From the NCBI GenBank assembly GCA_012931725.1, contig CM022946.1, positions 2,645,200 through 2,709,199 on the forward strand: a DNA stretch of 64,000 bases, written 5' to 3'. The notes below the pieces were generated by a model. The model saw only the letters and a program-made list of their open reading frames with translations. It did not search any database and was not told the DNA's origin. The position numbers and the translations under genes were made by a program. This DNA comes from Litsea cubeba (lineage: Eukaryota > Streptophyta > Magnoliopsida > Laurales > Lauraceae). Position 1 is the first letter of the stretch. The number at the start of each line of letters is the position of its first letter. Below are positions 56,674 to 64,000 of the stretch, piece after piece.

Positions 56674-57854
56674 GATGTAAGTAAGAATTCAGCAACAATG
56701 ATATGATTAGACCTAATAAGAAAGATGTAAATAGTGGGTTTAGCTATTCAATCACTCATAATTTAAGCAATTGAGCAAAGGCAAAAGAAATATTAAATTT
56801 GACATGTATTAATGTATATGCACATACATTTAGTGCATAGCAGAGGGGAAAAGTTAATTAATTGCAAAAACCAATTGTTGAGATCTGTTTAAAATACTAT
56901 ACCTAGGAGGTTAGGACAAGATAAAGTAGTACTGTAGTAGTCTAGTCTCTTGATCCAACAAAGCACCACTGTAGTTACATTCACTGCACAAAAAAAGAAT
57001 TGTAAAAAAGTTAGATTAAAGTATTTAACAAAAGACAAAAAGATAATAAAAAATTAAAAAAAAGTTGGAGACAACTTTTGCAAAATGTCAACATCATTGA
57101 AAAAAGCAACAAAAAGTTGCAGTTGCCTGTTGGTCCACTTGAAGAGGAGTAAAGATCCATTAAAATAAATATAAAAATAAAGATAATAAAAAAATTAAAA
57201 AAAAAGTTAGAGGCAACTTTTGCAAGATGTCAACATCGTTGGAAAAAGAAAGAAGAAGTTGTTGTTGGACTGTTGGAGGTCTTGAAGAGAGTAAAGAACT
57301 AAAGAAGCATTAAACAATAGAAAAGTAGTAAAAAGTTGAATAGGATAGAGACAGTAGAATGAGAATAAAGAGGGCAGAAGAGAGAAAACAGACCTAAAAA
57401 GAAAGAAAACAATAGAGAAACCATAGAGAAGGGAGAGACTGAGAGCACTGGAGTGGAGAGGGAGACGTTGCAGCCTGCAAAGAGGGAAACACTCACGCTA
57501 CAAACGACGCTGACGACCTACTTCTTCCTGCCGGCTGGACTTATTCCTCTTTCTTTTTTTTTTTTATGGTTCAGTAAGAAGGATTTTCTTCCTTTTATGC
57601 TGCTGCTTCTTTTATTCTTTCCAATGGTTGAATGGATGAGATAAAGGGGAGTAATTAGGGTTTTATTTATGGGAATAACATATTTTGGGGAATTAGGGTA
57701 TTGATTGTAACACATTTAATAAATATTAATTTTTTTGCCAAAATTAACCAAGTGCTACAGTGGCCCACTGTCAGTGGGGTCAAATTTTTAAATTGAGTGG
57801 GAAAAAAATTAATATCATTTCACATCTCAGTGGGGTCAATTCACCCCACTAATA

Positions 57855-57951
57855 ACCAAGTAGAGCCGCCCCTGCTTTGGGGCCCCCATTTTGGGCCAAA
57901 TTTTGGGGCCCCAGCCGGCCGCTTGTGTGGGCGACAGGGTCGGCCCTGGTT
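57855..57951 (-). mobile_element. Two hAT-type termini side by side
   Basis: The complement of 57860-57874 reads CAGGGGCGGCTCTAC, a typical hAT tip, and is preceded by the CAGTGGGGTCAATTCACCCC palindrome also seen near 9759. The complement of 57937-57951 reads CCAGGGCCGACCCTG, followed by GGGGCCCCAAAATTTGGCCC, a second hAT-like end. The first element appears inserted next to or into the second. Matching left ends were not found. Confidence 0.5.
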
Positions 57952-58471
57952 GTTAATTTGTTGTCAGTTGCTTAAGTTTGGAGGCTACAAATCAGTCGTT
58001 TAAGGTAACTCATTTTCAACAATTCAATGGGCTTATGGAAAATCTCATTTTTCATGGAGATTGACAGATTTGATAAAAGAGGTGTAAGGTATCTTAACTC
58101 AATTAGGAGCTGACAAGTTAGTTATTCAGTTAAATATTTCTTTTGATGTTTAGTTATTTTGTTTTTTTTGTTTTCTTTCTTTAGCCTATTTGATGTTTTA
58201 CCTGATTTTTCTAAATAAGACTTACCATTATTAAAAAATGATATTAGTGCTCCATGATGAGTAAAATGGTGTGTCTATGGTTCTTATGATTTCATTAAAA
58301 TTGATTTGATGATTGTAGAACCATACGAAAGATTTTACACATTATGATATCAATAATCATATGATGATGAGAGAACGGAGTCTATGATTCTTATGATTCC
58401 AATAAAACCAATTCAATTATTGTAGAATGTAGAACCATACGAAGAATTTTACACGTTATGATATTAGTACT
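57952..58471. other. AT-rich flank with ~110-bp imperfect tandem duplication
   Basis: Two diverged units (about 58265-58345 and 58378-58465) share TATGATT/GGTTCTTATGATT, GTAGAACCATACGAA and TTTTACAC.TTATGATAT. No gene. The sequence probably belongs to the older element interrupted by the Tat-type insertion. Confidence 0.5.
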
Positions 58472-59314
58472 TGTGTGGGGATATTCCCGAACTCAATGGG
58501 ATCCCTGTCAGGTGCATCATCCGGGACTCCAGCTCCAGCTAATCCATCTCGGCAGGGCTCAGTCTCGGTCTCCATCAGCTTGGCCAGGTGCTCCCACCTC
58601 GGTCCATGCTTCCACCTCAGCAGACTCCACTTCGGCCAAAGCATCCCACTTCGGTCAAGTGCTCCACTTCGGCACCTTTGCCAGATCTCTCTCTAGCCAA
58701 GTCAAGGTCGTTCCCGACCTCGTCTCTCCGACCTCGGCAACACACCCTGACCTCGGACAGGATGCCAGAGCTAGCTAAGGCAGGGGCTGACAGCTGTCCT
58801 CCCATGGACGATCAAGCACGCTGCAGCACGTGCGACAAGACAATGGCACCGCCCATACTCTCTGACAGCCACCCATGCCGCCCATGCTTCCTGACAGATT
58901 GGCATCCGCAGACGCTAGAGAAGGCTACGATGGGACCGCGCCTCCCTAGTGCCCCTGACAAGGTGGGTTATGACAAGACAGTCAACCACCTCCTTGCCTC
59001 CTCTCTTCTTCTATATAAACTCAGCAACAGTTCAGAACAGAGAGAGATCCAACCCACCATACACAAAACCATATGCCAGATCTCTCCCTCCCGAGAGAAC
59101 CGCACGCTGGTATCATCTTTTTCCCCAAAATCTCTATCCTTAGTCCAGTTCTCATACTGACTTAGGCATCAGAGAGCCCTGTGCTGCCTACAGCTAGGGT
59201 CCTCTGACCTACTGTTCTTCCTCCCCTTCTCACGGTTCAGGCAGGCATCGGTGTTCAACCAAAGAGCTCCGGCTACACCCCCTATCTTTGTGAGTGACAT
59301 TTTATGCGCTTACA
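58472..59314 (+). repeat. 5' LTR of the Tat-type element
   Basis: 843 bp, starting TGTGTGGGGATATTCCCGAA and ending ATGCGCTTACA. A TATA-like CTTCTATATAAA lies at 59008-59019. Confidence 0.92.
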
Positions 59315-59326
59315 ATTGGCGCCGTC
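59315..59326 (+). other. Primer-binding site (tRNA-Asp-like)
   Basis: ATTGGCGCCGTC directly follows the 5' LTR. TGGCGCCGT complements the 3' end of tRNA-Asp, as in many Tat/Athila Gypsy elements; the match weakens after nine bases. Confidence 0.75.
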
Positions 59327-59448
59327 TGTGGAAAACGAGCGAAAAGCCATCTTCCCTACGCACCATACCTCGAAGAACCAGAAAGGGAAATGAACCATTG
59401 ACACTGTCGACACAGCTGCCGACGGTCCCCCACTGGGAAAGTTTATGA

Positions 59449-60399
59449 GCAAGATCTGGTCCAGCAAGCGTCCAACAGCAGGGTACTCGATCGGGTTCAT
59501 CCTCTAAGGATTCGACCTCGACTCCACCTTCCAAAAGGCGCACCCTGAAGGACAACAGAAGCAACCAAGCTCATGGCGAAAGCTCGGGTAACAACCATGA
59601 CTTCAGAAAGTGGCTTGATCGACAGATCGAGCAAGCGGTGCGACAGAACATGGTGGTTGCCGGTTTCGCTCGAGTTCGGTTGAACTCTGACGATTTCGGC
59701 ACATCCCCCTTCTCTCCAGAGATCAGAAACTTCCCCCTTCCTAAAGATTTCAGTGTCCCAAGGTTCGTCGTTTACGATGGGACCTCGGACCCAGCAGCAC
59801 ACTTCTGGCACTTCACTCAGAGGATGTCGGTGTGGGGCGATGCAGGCCACCTGAACTGCAGAGTCTTCTCTTCCAGCCTCAGGGACCTCCCCCTAAAGTG
59901 GTTCTGCGCACTCCCCCAAGGATCGATTAAAAGTTGGCAGCAGCTCCGGAGTTCCTTCATGATAAAGTTCCAAGCTCACAGGGTCATCCCCAGGTCAGCC
60001 GCCAACCTGATGGCCCTCAGAATGAAGCGGACCGAGAACGTCACGCAGTTCGCCAAAAGGTTCTGGACTATCTACAGCCAGATCGAGAATGCCTCAGATA
60101 CAATAGCAGTCATGTCTTTCCAACAAGCCCTCCTACCAGGCAACGAGCTTCGGAGGGACTTGGTCATGCATCCCGTGGTCACTATGGCAGTACTGATGAC
60201 CAAGGTAAACCGGTTCGTCAGGCAAGAAGCAGACGAAGCCCGAGCCCAGGAGCATTTCAACCTCTACGAAAACGACCAGGCAGCCTCCATCTCGGCGGAT
60301 GCCTCCATTTCGGCGGAAGACTCCATCTCGGCGGATGTCTCCAGCTCCGCAGCAGCCTCCATCTCGGCGGACGCCTCCTCCAGCTCGGGAGGTAGCTAA
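59449..60399 (+). CDS. Gag of the Tat-type element (start uncertain)
   Basis: Open frame from a stop at 59446 to TAA at 60397-60399; the first in-frame ATG is at 59650. The Retrotrans_gag domain is clear: VPRFVVYDGTSDPAAHFWHF (about residues 40-60 after that ATG), CRVFSSSLRDLPLKWFCALP, GSIKSWQQLRSSFMIKFQ and RMKRTENVTQFAKRFWTIYS. It ends in a low-complexity tail of about six 18-bp units encoding ASISAD-like repeats (60281-60385). There is no zinc knuckle and no pol frame. The true start probably lay upstream in another frame (an open frame runs 59251-59448), implying a 5' frameshift. Likely a degenerate or defective Gag. Confidence 0.75.
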   Translation, partial: ARSGPASVQQQGTRSGSSSKDSTSTPPSKRRTLKDNRSNQAHGESSGNNHDFRKWLDRQIEQAVRQNMVVAGFARVRLNSDDFGTSPFSPEIRNFPLPKDFSVPRFVVYDGTSDPAAHFWHFTQRMSVWGDAGHLNCRVFSSSLRDLPLKWFCALPQGSIKSWQQLRSSFMIKFQAHRVIPRSAANLMALRMKRTENVTQFAKRFWTIYSQIENASDTIAVMSFQQALLPGNELRRDLVMHPVVTMAVLMTKVNRFVRQEADEARAQEHFNLYENDQAASISADASISAEDSISADVSSSAAASISADASSSSGGS

Positions 60400-60424
60400 A
60401 TGCCTCCTATCATCACTTAGCCTC

Positions 60425-60640
60425 GACCGCCTGTCAGCTTCGATTGCACGACCCTCTACCGTCATCTCTGGCGGCACGGTTCTTTACTGTCAGCTTCGAT
60501 GGCGCCGTTAGCTTCGATGACACCGGTACGACCCTCTATTGTCGGCTTCGATCGTACGACCCTCTACCGTCATTTCGACGGCACGGTCCTCTGCTGTCAG
60601 CCTTGATCGCACGGTCCTCTACCGCCATCAGTCATCCAGA
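60425..60640 (+). repeat. Imperfect GC-rich repeats downstream of gag
   Basis: Units sharing GCACGACCCTCTACCGTCAT, GGCACGGT and CTGTCAGC recur two to four times with ~55-107-bp spacing. Non-coding filler of the element. Confidence 0.65.
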
Positions 60641-60804
60641 GCCCTGTGCTCTTACATCTCGGCTGCGCGCTGGATCTCGATTCTTGCGTCTCGGCTACGT
60701 GCCAGATCTCGACTTCGTGCATCGCGGCAGCAGCGCCAGATTCTTGACCTCACGCTGGTGTCGCCCTCATGCTGGCCTCCACGTCATGCAGGTTCGGCCT
60801 CGTG

Positions 60805-61665
60805 CAGGGGGTCCTCTCCATTCCGTGCTTTGCGTGCATCTCGGCTCTCAAGCCAGATAGCCGGCATGTCTCTAAAAGCGTGCCACGAGCATCTCGGTAC
60901 TCATACCAAATAGCAAGCACGTCATGCTTTACGTGTGTCTCGGCTCTCAAGCCAGATAGCCGGCATATCTCCAAAAGCGTGCCACGAGCATCTCGGTACT
61001 CATACCAGATAGCAGGCACGTCATACTTTGCGTGCGTCTCGGCTCTCAAGCCAGATAGCCGGCATGTCTCCAAAAGCGTGCGACGAGCATCTCGGTACTC
61101 ATACCAGATAGCAGGCACGTCATGCTTTGCGTGCGTCTCGGCTCTCAAGCCAGATAGCCGGCATGTCTCCAAAAGCGTGCGACGAGCATCTCAGTACTCA
61201 TACCAGATAGCAGGCACGTCATGCTTTGCGTGCATCTCTGCTCTCAAGCCAGATAGCCGGCATGTCTCCAAAAGCGTGCCACGAGCATCTCGGTACTCAT
61301 ACCAGATAGCAGGCACGTCATGCTTTGCGTGCATCTCTGCTCTCAAGCCAGATAGCCGGCATGTCTCCAAAAGCGTGCCACGAGCATCTCGGTACTCATA
61401 CCAGATAGCAGGCACGTCATGCTTTGCGTGCATCTCTGCTCTCAAGCCAGATAGCCGGCATGTCTCCAAAAGCGTGCCACGAGCATCTCGGTACTCATAC
61501 CAGATAGCAGGCACGTCATGCTTTGCGTGCATCTCGGCTCTCAAGCCAGATAGTCGGCATGTCTCCAAAAGCGTGCCACGAGTATCTCGGTGCTCATACC
61601 AGATAGCAGGCACATCATGCTGTGCGTGCATCTCGGTTCTCAAGCCAGATAGCCGGCATGTCTCG
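60805..61665 (+). repeat. Nine 99-bp tandem repeats in the Tat-type element
   Basis: TCGGCTCTCAAGCC phase points fall at 60841, 60940, 61039, 61138, 61237, 61336, 61435, 61534 and 61633, exactly 99 bp apart. Units also share AAAAGCGTGCCACGAGCATC and ATACCAGATAGCAGGCACGT. Because 99 is a multiple of three, frames stay open on both strands. Tat-lineage elements are known to carry tandem repeats upstream of the 3' LTR. Confidence 0.95.
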
Positions 61666-62012
61666 TTCACAGCTGTTGCCAGCTCGGCAGCAATGCCCCT
61701 TAGCTAGGCAGTCTCCAGCTAGGCAATATACATGCGGCATCTCGACAATGATTGCCAATCCCTAGCTCGGTAGTAGCGCCAGCCTCCGGTTCGGCAGGAC
61801 ATTCCTCCTTCAGCTTTGCAACTGTACCAGCCTGCAGCTCTGGCAACGCGCCACCTGATCATGCCTCCATCTCTTAACTGGTGACGAACCAGTTGACTGA
61901 AGCCCACCGATCTCATGCGACAAACCGCTCAAGGGCACAAGTGTTATCGTCCATGATACCAAGCTTTTGACCTCAAAAGGAAGTCTAATGAGCTCAGAAG
62001 CTGGGGGGCTAT

Positions 62013-62855
62013 TGTGTGGGGATATTCCCGAACTCACCGGGATCCCTGTCAGATGCATCATCCGGGACTCCAGCACCAGCTAATCCATCTCGGTAGGGCT
62101 CAGTCTTGGTCTCCATCAGCTCGGCCGGGTGCTCCCACCTCGGTCCATACTTCCACCTCAGTAGACTCCACTTCAGCCAAAGCATCCCACTTCGGTCAAG
62201 TGCTCCACTTCGGCACCTTTGCCAGATCTCTCTCTAGCCAAGTCAAGGTCGTTCCCGACCTCGTCTCTCCGACCTCGGCAACAGACCCTGACCTCGGACA
62301 GGATGCCAGAGCTAGCTAAGGCAGGGGTTGACAACTGTCCTCCCATGGACGATCAAGCACGCTGCAGCACGTGCGACAAGACAATGGCACCGCCCATACT
62401 CTCTGACAGCCGCCCATGCCGCCCATGCTTCCTGACAGATTGGCATCCGCAGACGCTAGAGAAGGCTACGATGGGACCGCGCCTCCCTAGTGCCCCTGAC
62501 AAGGTGGGCTATGACAAGACAGTCAACCACCTCCTTGCCTCCTTTCTTCTTCTATATAAACTCAGCAACAGTTCAGAACAGAGAGAGATCCAACCCACCA
62601 TACACAAAACCATATGCCAGATCTCTCCCTCCCGAGAGAACCGCACGCTGGTATCATCTTCTTCCCCAAAATCTCTATCCTTAGTCCAGTTCTCATACTG
62701 ACTTAGGCATCGGAGAGCCCTGCGCTGCCCACAGCCAGGGTCCTCTGACCTACTGTTCTTCCTCCCCTTCTCAGGTTTCAGGCAGGCATCGGTGTCCAAC
62801 CAAAGAGCTCCGGCTATACCCCCTATCTTTGTGAGTGACATTTTATGCGCTTACG
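62013..62855 (+). repeat. 3' LTR of the Tat-type element
   Basis: 843 bp, collinear with the 5' LTR. It is preceded by GAAGCTGGGGGGCTA, a purine-rich tract that can serve as the plus-strand primer (62006-62011 core). Confidence 0.92.
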
Positions 62856-63059
62856 GTACTTTAAGCATCATTTTTTAATCAACTTTCCAAAATTGTTCAT
62901 GCACCATAATTTTTGGTTTTTCAATTTACCTTCAAACAAAAGTGATTTCTACATTACATTACTTCAATCCATGTACTTTGCCTTAAATCCCATTCTTTTT
63001 CTAAGACTTATACCCTTAGTAAATGTGGAGGACCAAATTTCTTTTAAGATGGGGAGAAT
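62856..63059 (+). pseudogene. 3' end of an older Gypsy element's internal region
   Basis: AT-rich sequence ending in a short frame with PLVNVEDQISFKMGRM, typical of the last residues of Gypsy pol next to a polypurine tract (GATGGGGAGAA at 63048-63058). It is separated from its left part by the Tat-type insertion. Confidence 0.5.
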
Positions 63060-64000
63060 GTGACGACCCGCGATCGGATCCTAATGTGACCCAAATTAGT
63101 AATCGGCAGCATGGACCCAATCTAATAAAGTGATTATAACAAACTCATTCTTTTGGTTTATTAATATAAAGATTTAATTGATTTTCTTATAAAATTGCAA
63201 AGTTAAGTACTGTGTATATAGTATGGTCCACTAGATAATTAATTATATGATTTCTTAGATATACATTAATATATTTATATGTTTCTTGGGTGCCCAATTG
63301 ATTTTGTAATGTTTTCCATTTTTGTGATTAATTTGTGTGATCTATAGCTTTGGTGTCCATTTTGAAGAAGAATAATTTTTGTAGGAAATGTTGTACATGC
63401 ATGAAAGGTGGAAGGAGGAAAAGTAGATTTTCTTTTATACTAAGTTAAACATAGGTTTTCTTTTATACTTAGTAATGAGTATTAAATCATGAATAGTGGA
63501 GGGTGTAAATTTTCTTTTATACCCATTAATGAGTATTAATTCACATGTAAGGGGTTTTTTTACCATAATGTTTCTTTATAAATGCCTAACTCTCTTCATC
63601 TCTCTCTTGCACCAAGATGACCATCTCTTTATGATTTTTTTTGGTTTCCCTCCAACCATGTAAGTGGGATATTAATTTAACCTCTCTTTCAAATTTTAGG
63701 TTTATGGTTGTGTTTGGTTTCTTCTTCAAATGATTTCATAATATAAAATATTATAATATCTCTATTTGGTTTGGATCAAGCTTTAGAGAAAACAATCTTC
63801 TATGTGGATCTAAAATGATATAGGTATGCTATATGTATTTCTTTTGCTTCTATCTTCAAATAAAAAAATGAATGTTACCCCTCGGGCACTTGGCCGAGCT
63901 GGGTTGGGCTGGGCTGGTTAGTTCGGGCTGACCTGCTCACTGACCAGGACTGCATGCAAGACTGGTCTCATTTTAGATTGGGTTGGGTTGGCCTGACCTG
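63060..64000 (+). repeat. Start of a Gypsy-type LTR (runs to or near the window edge)
   Basis: TGTGACGACCCGCGATCGG directly follows the polypurine tract, the usual layout of a Gypsy 3' LTR start. The LTR end is not identifiable here. From about 63880 the sequence turns into GGGTTGGGCTGGGCTGG-type repeats like those of the MITE at 26225, perhaps another insertion. Confidence 0.5.

Larger units (their letters stand above)
58472..62855 (+). mobile_element. Non-autonomous gag-only Gypsy/Tat-type LTR retrotransposon
   Basis: 4384 bp with two 843-bp LTRs and a perfect 5-bp target duplication GTACT (58467-58471 and 62856-62860). A tRNA-Asp-type primer site TTGGCGCCGT lies right after the 5' LTR. 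The internal region has one Tat-type Gag domain and then GC-rich tandem repeats; no pol motifs are present. The LTRs differ at roughly 27 positions by eye (about 3%, mostly transitions), so it is clearly older than the element in ACX1-B. The last base of the 3' LTR is G, where the 5' LTR has A (TG...CG). Confidence 0.9.

Noticed and set aside
58588..59160. 190-codon frame in the 5' LTR
   Set aside because: It is repeated in the 3' LTR, has no known domain, and overlaps promoter sequence of the element.
60750..61707. Long open frames on both strands over the 99-bp repeats as protein genes or a CRISPR-like array
   Set aside because: Openness follows from a 99-bp period free of stops. There is no repeat/spacer alternation, no known domain, and the tract lies inside a retrotransposon.

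Overview
This window is nuclear DNA of a flowering plant. The evidence is many short coding exons with GT-AG introns, plant-type ACX1 and STP proteins, and dense plant transposons (Copia/Sirevirus-type and Gypsy/Tat-type LTR elements, MULEs, CACTA, hAT, LINEs, a tRNA-derived SINE). A plastid 16S rRNA fragment has also been transferred in. The species cannot be fixed from the sequence.

Three host genes are recognisable. Two are tandem, same-strand paralogs of peroxisomal acyl-CoA oxidase 1 (ACX1). Copy A (minus, 65-14277) shows exons 1-11, and exons 12-14 should lie beyond the left edge. Copy B (minus, 24817-44800) is complete: 14 exons, 664 residues, catalytic-type Glu424 and a C-terminal SRL peroxisomal signal. 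Exons 1-11 have identical lengths in both copies. A divergent neighbour (plus, 47973-53109) encodes a 514-residue STP-type monosaccharide/H+ symporter in three exons. Downstream of it, about 54025-54245 resembles ACX1 intron 1 and promoter sequence and is probably the scar of a third ACX1 copy.

The rest is mobile DNA. Copy A introns hold two solo LTRs (1979-2317, 8427-9333), a 5'-truncated LINE, an hAT MITE (9393-9801), a MULE MITE (11732-12441) and a foldback element with a nested SINE. Between the copies lies an ~8.2 kb Mutator-like element with long inverted repeats, a transposase lacking its DDE core and a ULP1-type protease remnant (15060-23309). Copy B introns hold a young gag-only Sirevirus-type element (28539-32363, GAATC duplication, LTRs differing at 3 of 800 positions), two MITE/foldback elements, a plastid 16S fragment, several LINE 3' ends and a 28-nt piece of U2 snRNA with its own target duplication. 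STP intron 2 holds a CACTA hairpin MITE and a MULE MITE, both with perfect target duplications.

The right end (55.0-64.0 kb) has an ARF-GEF gene fragment, an hAT transposase pseudogene, a second gag-only LTR element of Gypsy/Tat type (58472-62855) carrying nine 99-bp tandem repeats, and the start of another Gypsy LTR at 63060.

Functionally, ACX1 catalyses the first step of peroxisomal beta-oxidation (fatty acids and jasmonate precursors), and STPs import hexoses across the plasma membrane. Their adjacency gives no evidence of a pathway link. The main biological question is whether the young sense-oriented retrotransposon in ACX1-B intron 11 cuts off the exons carrying the peroxisomal signal.
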